Shown one piece after another: positions 30,024 through 38,179 of a stretch of DNA of 43,969 nucleotides. Source of the DNA: Brachyspira pilosicoli (GTDB taxonomy: Bacteria > Spirochaetota > Brachyspiria > Brachyspirales > Brachyspiraceae); contig NZ_JAWLPU010000005.1 in the NCBI RefSeq assembly GCF_036997485.1, positions 1-43,969 on the forward strand, given 5' to 3'. Position 1 is the first letter of the stretch. Every line of letters begins with the position of its first letter. Under the pieces are notes generated by a model. That model saw only the letters and a program-made list of their open reading frames with translations, was not told the origin of the DNA and did no database searches. Both the position numbers and the translations under genes were made by a program.

Positions 30024-30356
30024 ATGAGAAAATATCTTTTTTTAATAATGCTTATATTCTTTTCTTTTAATTTGGCATATACACTCACTCAAGATGAAGA
30101 GACTCTTTTAGATGCTTCTATTTTTGGTGATGATGATATTGTTGAAAAATTAATAGCAAAAAAAGTTAATCTGAATGTTCAAGATGAGGCTGGAAATACT
30201 GCATTGATATTAGCTTCTATGGAAGGGCATACAAAAGTAGTGGCTTTACTTTTGAATGCTAATGTTGATAAATATATAGTAAATAACGATGGTAATGATG
30301 CTATGTTTTATGCTAAACAAAAAAATTATAAAAATATAATTAAACTTTTAGAGTAA
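30024..30356 (+). CDS. Small exported ankyrin-repeat protein
   Basis: The 110-residue protein has a signal peptide (MRKYLFLIMLIFFSFNLAYT) and then about 2.5 ankyrin repeats. These are DEETLLDASIFGDDDIVEKLI, the canonical VNLNVQDEAGNTALILASMEGHTKVVALLL, and VDKYIVNNDGNDAMFYAKQKNYKNIIKLLE. It is expected in the periplasm, where it would mediate protein binding; no enzyme motif is present. AGGAC precedes the start. It sits directly after the tRNA terminator, so its promoter is not obvious. Small ankyrin proteins appear common in Brachyspira (from memory). Confidence 0.85.
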   Translation: MRKYLFLIMLIFFSFNLAYTLTQDEETLLDASIFGDDDIVEKLIAKKVNLNVQDEAGNTALILASMEGHTKVVALLLNANVDKYIVNNDGNDAMFYAKQKNYKNIIKLLE

Positions 30357-30409
30357 TATTTTTTCTGTAATTTATTTTTGTTTAGTATGGTTAAACAATT
30401 ATTATAATA

Positions 30410-31960
30410 TCACTGCTTAATTATTTCATTAAATTTTTCATTCATAGATTTTAAATAATCATCATATTTATTTGATAAATTATAATCAGGTTCTATTACA
30501 GTGTTGTCTATTAATGAGTTTCTAACATCATCTAAAGAAATATTTTCTTCTAATAATACTATAGCACTTATTGAAGAGCCAAGAGATGCTCCTCCAGAAG
30601 GAAGAATTTTTATAGGACATTGCCAAATATTAGCTATTATTTTTAATATTTCTTTATCTTTAGTAGGTCCACCTGTAACAGATAAATCTGCTGCTTTTTT
30701 TTCTGAAGCAAACTTTTTAGAATATGCTGCAACTAATCCTAAAGAGCTTAATACAATGCCTTTATAATCATTATCAAAAGAAGAATTATCATAATACCTT
30801 TTTATATCAAAAGCTTTGCTTATAGGTACAGATTCATTTTCTTTTTGATATATCATGATTGGTAAATTGTCTATATTCTTAGATAATGATTCTGTTATAT
30901 CTTTATAATTTTTATGATACAAGTTCATTATTTCGTCCCAAACCATAGCCCCATTAGTACGGCAGAATATCATAAATGGATTTCCTACACCATCATACAT
31001 AGCATTAGATACACCAGAAAAATCTCTTGTGTTTTCATCTATATTAAGCATATATACAAAGCTTGTTCCTAAAGATAATATATCTCCTTTATATAATACT
31101 TTAGTTTGAGGATTGTCTCCGCTTCCTATGCCTACTAAACAATCTCTGCTAAAACCATATTTTTCTATAAAATATTCAGATATATTTCCAGCCAATTTTG
31201 AAGGGTTTTCTATATTTCCCAATTTTTCCTTTAGATTATTTGATACAGTGTTAAGAAGCTTATCATTCCACTCTTTTTTTGTATAGTCCATCAAACTCAT
31301 ACCAGAAGCATTTCCAAAATCTGTGCTAATATCATCTTTAGCAGTAAGAATAGAAGCTATAAATGTATTAAGCAAAAATACTTTATATGTATTATTTTCT
31401 AATTCTGAATTATTATCAAAATTATATTTTATTACAGCTCCAGTAAATCTAAGAGGGGAGTCTGAGCCTGTTATTTGAATCATATTTTCTTTTCCGCCTA
31501 CACTGTTTCTAAGCTCATCAGCTTCTTTTTTTGTGCAAGAAGTTCTCCAAATAGGTGCGGCATTATATGAATAGGAGTCTTTTAATATTTCTATTAAATT
31601 TTTATTTATATATTCTTTATTTTGCAATTTATTTAAATTCTTTTTGTATTTTTCTGACAAATAGACATGCCCATGCTGTTGAGCGGAAATTTGAATAGCC
31701 TTAATTTCTTTTACATTGCATTTTTCTTTAAGTTCATATAATGCTTTATCTAAAGCTGCTAAAAAAATATTAATATCCTGCTCTGCTTTACCTTCTATTT
31801 TTGAGCCTATAAGCAATGTATTTTTATTCATTGATGAAGTTTTCATTTCTTCCAAAGAATTAAAAGCTACAGAGATATTTAATTCATTTTTATATGTTTT
31901 ATAATTTAAAATACTTAAAGTTAAACTTTGTGTGCTTAAATCTATTCCTAAGGTATACAT
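30410..31960 (-). CDS. xylB: FGGY-family carbohydrate kinase, probable xylulokinase
   Basis: The 516-residue kinase has the N-terminal phosphate motif GIDLSTQSLTLSILN, the substrate-site ISAQQHGHVYL (xylulokinases usually have ISGQMHG), APIWRTS, and the catalytic Asp in GIGSGDNPQT. ADLSVTGGPTKDKEILKIIANIW and LPSGGASLGSSISAIVLL form the C-terminal ATP site. It would phosphorylate D-xylulose made by the isomerase encoded 1.4 kb away. Differences in the substrate motif leave room for another ketose or polyol. It is divergent from the ROK gene, with AGGAT upstream of the ATG, and its promoter is overlapped downstream by the TTAGTAAAATCA element. The functional name rests on family plus neighbourhood. 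Confidence 0.82.
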   Translation of the reverse strand: MYTLGIDLSTQSLTLSILNYKTYKNELNISVAFNSLEEMKTSSMNKNTLLIGSKIEGKAEQDINIFLAALDKALYELKEKCNVKEIKAIQISAQQHGHVYLSEKYKKNLNKLQNKEYINKNLIEILKDSYSYNAAPIWRTSCTKKEADELRNSVGGKENMIQITGSDSPLRFTGAVIKYNFDNNSELENNTYKVFLLNTFIASILTAKDDISTDFGNASGMSLMDYTKKEWNDKLLNTVSNNLKEKLGNIENPSKLAGNISEYFIEKYGFSRDCLVGIGSGDNPQTKVLYKGDILSLGTSFVYMLNIDENTRDFSGVSNAMYDGVGNPFMIFCRTNGAMVWDEIMNLYHKNYKDITESLSKNIDNLPIMIYQKENESVPISKAFDIKRYYDNSSFDNDYKGIVLSSLGLVAAYSKKFASEKKAADLSVTGGPTKDKEILKIIANIWQCPIKILPSGGASLGSSISAIVLLEENISLDDVRNSLIDNTVIEPDYNLSNKYDDYLKSMNEKFNEIIKQ

Positions 31961-31988
31961 ATATAATCCTAAAATGGTATTAATTAAT

Positions 31989-32000
31989 TGATTTTACTAA
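31989..32000 (-). promoter_or_regulatory. Candidate XylR operator half-site at xylB
   Basis: On the minus strand the bases read TTAGTAAAATCA, identical except for one S position to TTAGTAAAATGA at the xylA operator. It lies 16 bases downstream of the predicted xylB -10 box. A degenerate inverted match (TAAAATG on plus, 31970-31976) lies closer to the gene. Confidence 0.5.
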
Positions 32001-32016
32001 TTCCTGTTTATATAGT

Positions 32017-32044
32017 ATTATATAAAAATAATATTCAAAATCAA
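32017..32044 (-). promoter_or_regulatory. Predicted xylB promoter
   Basis: Read on the minus strand, TTGATT (32044-32039), a 16-base spacer and a perfect TATAAT (32022-32017). Confidence 0.6.
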
Positions 32045-32060
32045 GAGATTACGCTTAATA

Positions 32061-32081
32061 ATTTGATTTTTATTTGATTTT
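32061..32081. repeat. Two ATTTGATTTT direct repeats at 11-base spacing upstream of xylR
   Basis: ATTTGATTTT occurs at 32061-32070 and 32072-32081, with an inverted partner AAAATCAA at 32037-32044 that also forms the xylB -35 region. One-turn spacing would put both copies on the same DNA face. Confidence 0.5.
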
Positions 32082-32124
32082 AATATTAAATATCATGGAG
32101 TTAATTATTTATTGAAGTTATTTT

Positions 32125-33270
32125 ATGAAATATCAGTTATTATCAAAAGAGAAGAATTTAAAAAAGATTTTAAGAGAATGCGTAAAAAAAGAGAGATTTA
32201 CAAGTATAGATATAGTTGAAAGTTTGAATCTCACTAAACCTACTGTAAATGAATCATTAGATATTTTGTTTAAGAATGATTTTATTACAAAAGAAGATTT
32301 TACTGCAGGGACAGTAGGCAGGAAAGCTCAAATTTGGAAAACAACACTTTATAAGAAGAAGTCTCTTGCAATAGATATAGATTTTAATTTAGTAAAAATT
32401 GCTATAGTTGATATGTCTGGAAATTATTCGTATTACAAAGAATATAATAAAAGCATCAACAATGATAATTTTTTTAATGTTATAAGTTTTGTAGTTAAAG
32501 ATTATAGAGAAAATTTTAAAGAAGCTTGTGATATAAAAAGTTTAGGCATATCAATACCTGGTAATATTAGTTTTGATAGAAAGAATATATTATATGCTAC
32601 TAATTTGGGATTAAAAAATATTAACGTAAATAATTTAGAAGAAGAACTAAATTTGGAGATAATTTTAGAAAATGAGGCTAATAGTGCAGTATTATGTGAG
32701 TTTTTTTTATCTAAGGAAACAGATAAAGATAATTACATGCTTATATCAATATCGAATTTTGGAGTAGGCGGAGGGCAGATAGTTGATGGTAAATTATTAA
32801 AGGGAGCTCATAGACTTGCAGGAGAGATTGGTCATTTTACTATCATTATGGACGGAGAACTTTGTACTTGCGGCAACAGGGGGTGTTTTGAAAGGTATGC
32901 TTCTTATGACGGACTTAAAAACATAATGAAAAAACACCAGCTTGGCTTTGATGATATTAATAAACTTTTTGAAAGTTATGATAAAAATGCAGAAAATGTT
33001 ATAAGAGAATATTGTAAATTTTTAGGAAGAGGGATAAGAAGTTTGCTTGCTATATATGACTCCAATAAAATTATATTAAGCGGTAAAATAACTGATTATT
33101 GGAGTAGGATTTATCCTTATATGCAAAAAGAAATATTTGAAAATAATAACTTTTATTCAAAATTTAATATTATGATTATTAAATCGAAATTTGGCGATAA
33201 ATCATCATTGGTTGGAGTTGGGCTTATAAATTTTTTTGATTTACTATATGATAAAGATATTTTTTCTTAA
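32125..33270 (+). CDS. xylR: ROK-family transcriptional repressor, XylR-like
   Basis: The 381-residue protein has an N-terminal winged helix (about 10-70, with FTSIDIVESLNLTKPTVNES as the helix-turn-helix) and a ROK sugar-binding domain. The domain includes SLAIDIDFNLVKIAIVDMSG, SLGISIPGNIS, ENEANSAVLCE and GEIGHFTI, and the ROK zinc motif CTCGNRGCFERYAS near residue 250. ROK repressors with this architecture include XylR, which leaves its operators when xylose binds. Position between xylB (divergent) and xylA supports that role; the exact inducer is inference. The ribosome site is weak (TTGAAG). Confidence 0.85.
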   Translation: MKYQLLSKEKNLKKILRECVKKERFTSIDIVESLNLTKPTVNESLDILFKNDFITKEDFTAGTVGRKAQIWKTTLYKKKSLAIDIDFNLVKIAIVDMSGNYSYYKEYNKSINNDNFFNVISFVVKDYRENFKEACDIKSLGISIPGNISFDRKNILYATNLGLKNINVNNLEEELNLEIILENEANSAVLCEFFLSKETDKDNYMLISISNFGVGGGQIVDGKLLKGAHRLAGEIGHFTIIMDGELCTCGNRGCFERYASYDGLKNIMKKHQLGFDDINKLFESYDKNAENVIREYCKFLGRGIRSLLAIYDSNKIILSGKITDYWSRIYPYMQKEIFENNNFYSKFNIMIIKSKFGDKSSLVGVGLINFFDLLYDKDIFS

Positions 33271-33285
33271 AAAACCTTTTTTTTC

Positions 33286-33313
33286 TTGACAAATTAATAT
33301 TTTTGAATAAACT
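33286..33313 (+). promoter_or_regulatory. Predicted xylA operon promoter
   Basis: Perfect TTGACA (33286-33291), a 16-base spacer and an imperfect TAAACT (33308-33313). The -10 assignment is uncertain because several AT-rich hexamers lie here. The operator arm begins right after it. Confidence 0.5.
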
Positions 33314-33314
33314 T

Positions 33315-33381
33315 ATATTTAGTAAAATGATTTTATTATTGTGTTTTTTTGCTTTTTAAGTAAATTCATTTTACTAAATAT
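33315..33381 (+). promoter_or_regulatory. 16-base inverted repeat, candidate XylR operator at xylA
   Basis: ATATTTAGTAAAATGA (33315-33330) and its exact reverse complement (33366-33381) flank a 35-base spacer between the promoter and the ribosome site of xylA. The arms contain the TTAGTAAAATSA element also found at xylB. Two operators bound by two repressor dimers, or one hairpin in the leader RNA, are both possible. Confidence 0.7.
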
Positions 33382-33407
33382 TTTCTTAATTTGGAGTTAA
33401 TAGCAAT

Positions 33408-34721
33408 ATGGAATATTTTAAAAGTGTTGATAAAGTATCCTATAAAGGAAAAGATAGTAAAGATGCTTTTTCATTCAAACAATATAACGCTTCAGAAGTT
33501 ATAGCAGGAAAAACTATGGAAGAATGGATGCCTTTTGCAATGAGTTGGTGGCATACATTAGCAGCTGGAAGTTCAGATCCTTTTGGAGCTCCTGCAGCAA
33601 CTAGACCTTGGAATGGAAAAGAGGCTTTAGAAGCTTCTAAGATGAGAGTAGAGGCTGGATTTGAGCTTATGCAAAAATTGGGAATGAATTATTTTTGTTT
33701 CCATGATAGAGATTTAGCTCCTGAATATAAAACTCTAAAAGAGACTAATGAAAAATTAGATATGATAGTAGATTTAGTACAAGAGAGTATGTCTAAAACT
33801 GGTAAAAAACTTTTATGGGCTACTTCATCTTTATTTACAAACCCTAGATATATGCATGGTGCAGCTACAAGTCCTTATGCTGATGTGTATGCATTTGCAG
33901 CTGCTCAAACTAAAAAGACTATGGATATAGCTAAAAAATTAGATGCCAAAGGCTATGTATTTTGGGGCGGCAGAGAAGGTTATGAAACTTTACTTAATAC
34001 TAATATGAAAAGAGAATTAGATCATTTAGCTTATTTCTTGTCTATGGCAGTTGAATATAAAGAAAAAATAGGATTTAAAGGACAATTCTTTATTGAACCA
34101 AAACCAAAAGAGCCAACAAAACATCAATACGATTTTGATGCGGCTACTACATTAGAGTTTTTATATCATTATAATTTGGATAAATATTTTGAGCTTAATT
34201 TGGAAGTGAATCATGCCACTTTAGCAGGACATACTATGCAGCATGAGATGCAGGTTGCTAGAAATCATGGAAAATTGGGTTCAGTTGATATTAACTATGG
34301 AGATACTTTCTTAGGTTGGGATACAGATATGTTCCTTACAAATGTTTATGATGCAGTTTTAATGATGGTAGAGATTATAAAAAACGGAGGACTAAAAAAC
34401 GGAGGATTCAATTTTGATGCTAAAGTTAGAAGACCATCTCATACTATGGACGATTTAATGTATGCCTATATTGCTGGAATGGACACTTTAGCTTGGGGGT
34501 TAAGAATAGCAGATAAAATAGTTAAAGATGGATGTTTCGATAAATTCATTGAAGAAAGATATAGCTCATATAATAGCGGAATAGGCGCAAAAATAGAAAG
34601 CAAAGCAACTTCATTGGAAGAATTATATGATTATGCTCTTGCTTTAGAAGAAAAAGAACTTCCTAGCGGAAATCAGGAATTACTTGAAGCTAAATTAAAT
34701 CAATTTATTTATAATCTATAA
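33408..34721 (+). CDS. xylA: Xylose isomerase (class II)
   Basis: The 437-residue enzyme converts D-xylose to D-xylulose (and glucose to fructose weakly) with two divalent metals. The sequence carries SWWHTLAAGSSDPFG, the catalytic-His motif FCFHDRDLAPE (near residue 100), YVFWGGREGYETLLNTN, the metal-binding FIEPKPKEPTKHQYDFD (about 232-248), LEVNHATLAGHTMQHE and GSVDINYGDTFLGWDTD. Length and the N-terminal extension are those of class II enzymes. No signal peptide is present, so it is cytoplasmic. It is the first gene of the probable xylA-binding protein-permease-GH31 operon, behind the inverted-repeat operator. Assignment is secure. Confidence 0.97.
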   Translation: MEYFKSVDKVSYKGKDSKDAFSFKQYNASEVIAGKTMEEWMPFAMSWWHTLAAGSSDPFGAPAATRPWNGKEALEASKMRVEAGFELMQKLGMNYFCFHDRDLAPEYKTLKETNEKLDMIVDLVQESMSKTGKKLLWATSSLFTNPRYMHGAATSPYADVYAFAAAQTKKTMDIAKKLDAKGYVFWGGREGYETLLNTNMKRELDHLAYFLSMAVEYKEKIGFKGQFFIEPKPKEPTKHQYDFDAATTLEFLYHYNLDKYFELNLEVNHATLAGHTMQHEMQVARNHGKLGSVDINYGDTFLGWDTDMFLTNVYDAVLMMVEIIKNGGLKNGGFNFDAKVRRPSHTMDDLMYAYIAGMDTLAWGLRIADKIVKDGCFDKFIEERYSSYNSGIGAKIESKATSLEELYDYALALEEKELPSGNQELLEAKLNQFIYNL

Positions 34722-34743
34722 TTTATTTTTAGGAGACAATATT

Positions 34744-35955
34744 ATGAAAAGAATTATTTTGTTATTTATCTCTATATTTTTATTTGCTATAAGTTGTGCT
34801 GATTCTTCTTCTGCAGATAGTAATGGTAAGCAGACAGTTACAATTTGGCATTATTTTTCAGAACCAGATATAGGAGCTTTTTTAAAGTACATAGATGAAT
34901 ATAATAAATTACAAGATAAATATTTTGTAAAAGCTCAATATGTACCAAGAGAAGAATTATTAAAACAATATGCAATAGGTTCTGTTGCAGGAGAACTTCC
35001 AGATATAGGTATGATAGATAATCCAGATCAGGCATCTTTTTCTAAAGCAGGTTTATTTGAAGATATTACAGATAGATTTAATGCTTGGGATGATAATAAA
35101 TTTTTGGAAGGTCCTTTAAACTCAGCAATGTATGAAGGAAAAATATATGGGCTTCCTCAAGCTATAACTTGCTTAGCATTATATTATGATAAAGATGCTT
35201 TTGAAGAGAATAATTTAGAAGTTCCTACAAATTGGACACAATTAGAGGAAGCTGCTAAAGTTCTTACTACAGCTGATAGAAAAGGTATAGCTTGGAGCGG
35301 AATAAAGAATGAAGAAGGTACTTTCCAATTATTACCTTGGATAATATCAGCAGGCGGAAATATAAACAAAATAAATAGCCCTGAAGCTGTTAAGGCATTA
35401 ACATATTTAACAGACTTAGTAAAAAATGGATATGCTAGTAAAGAATTGTTAATATGGGGACAAGGAGATGTGGAAAAACAATTTAATTCTGGTAAAGCAG
35501 CTATGATGATAAATGGAAACTGGATGATACCTTCTGTAACAAAAAATGCTCCAGATAAAAATTGGGGAGTTGCAAAAATTCCTATGGATAAGAAGTATGC
35601 TTCAGTATTAGGCGGAGAGAACTTTACTATAATTAAAGGTAAAAATGTTGAGGGTGCTTGGGATTTCTTAACTTGGTTTATAAGTACAGAAATATCAGAA
35701 AGATATTGTAAAGAAATAGGCAAATTCTCACCTAAAGCAGATGTAAATATAGATACTATGTATGGTGATGACCCTATAATGAAAGTATTTGCTGAACAAG
35801 TACAATATACTGTTCCTAGAGGTCCTCATACAAAATGGCCTGAAATATCATCTGCAATTATAAATGCTGAACATGAGAGTATTACATTAAATAAAACTCC
35901 TCAGCAGGCTTTAGATGAAGCTCAAGCTAAAATAGATCAAATTAATAAAGAGTAA
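34744..35955 (+). CDS. ABC sugar transporter solute-binding lipoprotein, copy 1 (CUT1)
   Basis: The 403-residue protein has a lipoprotein signal peptide ending FLFAISC (Cys18) and the extracellular solute-binding family 1 fold: VTIWHYFSEPDIGAF, GELPDIGMIDNPDQASF, GLFEDITDRF, IYGLPQAITCLALYYDKDAFE, WTQLEEAAKVL, KAAMMINGNWMIPS and VLGGENFTI. It would capture an oligosaccharide or xyloside at the outer face of the inner membrane and pass it to the permeases encoded downstream. A strong AGGAG site (34731-34735) precedes it. It is followed 25 bases later by a close paralogue; the middle of the two genes is almost identical at DNA level. Substrate is inferred from the GH31 and xylose genes. Confidence 0.93.
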   Translation: MKRIILLFISIFLFAISCADSSSADSNGKQTVTIWHYFSEPDIGAFLKYIDEYNKLQDKYFVKAQYVPREELLKQYAIGSVAGELPDIGMIDNPDQASFSKAGLFEDITDRFNAWDDNKFLEGPLNSAMYEGKIYGLPQAITCLALYYDKDAFEENNLEVPTNWTQLEEAAKVLTTADRKGIAWSGIKNEEGTFQLLPWIISAGGNINKINSPEAVKALTYLTDLVKNGYASKELLIWGQGDVEKQFNSGKAAMMINGNWMIPSVTKNAPDKNWGVAKIPMDKKYASVLGGENFTIIKGKNVEGAWDFLTWFISTEISERYCKEIGKFSPKADVNIDTMYGDDPIMKVFAEQVQYTVPRGPHTKWPEISSAIINAEHESITLNKTPQQALDEAQAKIDQINKE

Positions 35956-35980
35956 TTAATATAAAAAAAGAGGTAATAAT

Positions 35981-37204
35981 ATGAAAAAATATTTTTATCT
36001 AATAATATTAATAGTATCATTTTTGCTTAGTTGCGGTGCACAAAAAGAAGAAGGTGCAACTGAAGGAAATAAACAAGTTATAACACTTTGGCATTATTTT
36101 TTTGAACCAGATGTTACACATTTTTTAGCATATATAGATAAATATAATGAGTCTCAAGATAAATATTTTGTAAAGCCTCAATTTATTCCAAGAGAAGAAT
36201 TATTAAAACAGTATGCTATGGGTTCTGTTGCAGGAGAACTTCCAGATATAGGCATGTTAGATAATCCAGATCAGGCATATTTTTCTAAAGCAGGTCTTTT
36301 TGAAGATATTACAGATAGATTTAATGCTTGGGATGATAATAAATTTTTAGATGGTGCTATAAACTCCGCTATATATGATGGAAAAATATATGGTTTGCCA
36401 ATATCTATAAATTGTTTAGCTTTATTTTATGATAAAGATGCTTTTGAAGAGAATAATTTAGAAGTTCCTACAAATTGGACACAATTAGAAGAAGCTGCTA
36501 AAGTTCTTACTACAGCTGATAGAAAAGGTATAGCTTGGAGCGGAATAAAGAATGAAGAAGGTACTTTCCAGTTATTACCTTGGATAATATCAGCAGGCGG
36601 AAATATAAACAAAATAAACAGCCCAGAATGTGTAAAAGCTTTAACATTTTTAACTGATTTAGTAAAAAATGGATATGCTAGTCAAGAGTTATTAGTTTTA
36701 GGTCAAAGCGATTTAGATAAATCATTTAATGTTGGAAAAACAGCTATGATGATAAACGGACCTTGGATAATGGCTTCCATAAGAAAGAATGCCCCTGATA
36801 AAAATTGGGGAGTTGCAAAAATTCCTATGGATAAACAATATGCTTCAGTGTTAGGCGGAGAGAATTTCGCTATAATTAAAGATAAAAATATTGAGGGTGC
36901 TTGGGATTTCTTAACTTGGTTCTTAAGCACAGAAGTATCTCAAAACTATTGTAAGGATATAGAAAAATTTTCTCCAAAAGTTAATGTTGATATAGATACT
37001 ATGTATGGTGATGACCCTATAATGAAGGTATTTGCAGATCAAATTAAATATGCTATGCCAAGGGGTCCGCATCCTAAATGGCCTGAAATATCATCTATTA
37101 TTATAAATGCTGAACATGAAAGTATTACATTTAATAAAACCCCTCAGCAGGCTTTAGATGAAGCTCAGGCTAAAATAGATGAGATAAATGCTTCTATTAA
37201 TTAA
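35981..37204 (+). CDS. ABC sugar transporter solute-binding lipoprotein, copy 2 (CUT1)
   Basis: The 407-residue paralogue of the preceding gene has signal peptide lipobox FLLSC (Cys18) and the same family 1 fold. Differences concentrate in the N-terminal ~50 mature residues and in predicted ligand-side loops: PISINCLALFY for PQAITCLALYY, GQSDLDKSFNVGKTAMMINGPWIMAS for GQGDVEKQFNSGKAAMMINGNWMIPS, and AIIKDK for TIIKGK. This suggests related but not identical ligands, or different affinity. A purine-rich AGAGGTAATAAT site precedes the ATG. A stable hairpin follows before the permease genes. The same role as copy 1 is expected. Confidence 0.92.
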   Translation: MKKYFYLIILIVSFLLSCGAQKEEGATEGNKQVITLWHYFFEPDVTHFLAYIDKYNESQDKYFVKPQFIPREELLKQYAMGSVAGELPDIGMLDNPDQAYFSKAGLFEDITDRFNAWDDNKFLDGAINSAIYDGKIYGLPISINCLALFYDKDAFEENNLEVPTNWTQLEEAAKVLTTADRKGIAWSGIKNEEGTFQLLPWIISAGGNINKINSPECVKALTFLTDLVKNGYASQELLVLGQSDLDKSFNVGKTAMMINGPWIMASIRKNAPDKNWGVAKIPMDKQYASVLGGENFAIIKDKNIEGAWDFLTWFLSTEVSQNYCKDIEKFSPKVNVDIDTMYGDDPIMKVFADQIKYAMPRGPHPKWPEISSIIINAEHESITFNKTPQQALDEAQAKIDEINASIN

Positions 37205-37225
37205 AAGCAGATTATAATATGTTTT

Positions 37226-37265
37226 ACTCGTTAGTTATATATGTTTTTATATATAACTAATGAGT
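37226..37265 (+). terminator. Intercistronic hairpin between binding-protein and permease genes
   Basis: A 17-base-pair stem (37226-37242 with 37249-37265, one G-T pair) with loop GTTTTT is followed by a broken T-run (TTATAATTT). It is probably a partial terminator or an mRNA stabiliser that lets the binding proteins be made in excess over the permeases. Confidence 0.6.
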
Positions 37266-37288
37266 TTATAATTTAGGAAATTTTTATT

Positions 37289-38179
37289 ATGAAAAAAAAT
37301 AAAAAAGTTAATATGTATGAGATGCTATTTGTAATACCAGCACTTGTTTATATGTTGATATTTGTTGGCTACCCAATTATATATAATGTTGTGTTAAGTT
37401 TTCAAGACACTACACTTATGAATATAGGAGCTGCTTCAAAGAAATTTATAGGCTTTGAAAATTATAAGACAATATTTTCTTCTCCTGTAATCTTTATAAC
37501 TATAAAAAACACATTGTTTTATACAATAATGTGCTTAATTATACAATTTTCTATTGGTTTTTTAATGGCATTATTTTTTAATTTAAAATTTAGAATAGCA
37601 GGATTTTTGAAAGGTATCATAATTATAAGCTGGATGATGCCAACAATAGCCACAGCATTAGTATTTAAATTTATGCTTTCAGAAACTGGGGTTATTAATA
37701 ATTATTTGTCTATTTTAGGTATAATAAAAGAACCTGTTTTATGGCTTTCTAATCAAACTACAGCTATGTGGGGATTAATATTAGCAAATTCTTGGGTAGG
37801 TATTCCTTTTAATATGCTTTTACTATCTACAGGCCTTTCTAATATTCCGGAAAGTATTATTGAAAGTGCAAAAATAGATGGTGCTGTAGCTTGGCAAAGA
37901 TTATTATTTATAGTTGTACCTATGATAAAACCTGCTATTTTATCTGTTTTAGTTCTTGGATTTGTTTATACTTTTAAAGTTTTTGACTTGGTATTTACAA
38001 TGACTGCAGGCGGTCCGGTTAATTCAACTGAAGTGTTATCTACTTACTCATATTTGCTTTCTTTTAAATATTACTATTTTAGCCAAGGAGCATCTGTTGC
38101 AAATATATTGGCTTTATTTTTAATGGTTATTAGTTTTATATATGTGAGATTGACTTCAAAAGAGGAGGTAGGAGAATGA
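37289..38179 (+). CDS. ABC sugar transporter permease 1 (MalF/UgpA-type)
   Basis: The 296-residue protein has six predicted membrane helices, the first at about 12-32 (MLFVIPALVYMLIFVGYPIIY). The cytoplasmic EAA loop near residue 190 reads ESAKIDGAVAWQRLLFIVVPMIKPA, the coupling motif that contacts the ATPase. VFDLVFTMTAGGPVNSTEVLSTY near the C-terminus is typical of CUT1 permeases. It pairs with permease 2, whose start overlaps its stop by 4 bases (ATGA). Substrate is as for the binding proteins. Confidence 0.94.
   Translation: MKKNKKVNMYEMLFVIPALVYMLIFVGYPIIYNVVLSFQDTTLMNIGAASKKFIGFENYKTIFSSPVIFITIKNTLFYTIMCLIIQFSIGFLMALFFNLKFRIAGFLKGIIIISWMMPTIATALVFKFMLSETGVINNYLSILGIIKEPVLWLSNQTTAMWGLILANSWVGIPFNMLLLSTGLSNIPESIIESAKIDGAVAWQRLLFIVVPMIKPAILSVLVLGFVYTFKVFDLVFTMTAGGPVNSTEVLSTYSYLLSFKYYYFSQGASVANILALFLMVISFIYVRLTSKEEVGE

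Noticed and set aside
36427-36930. Minus-strand frames opposite both solute-binding protein genes
   Set aside because: They repeat in both paralogues only because the sense sequence is duplicated, and have no coding features of their own.
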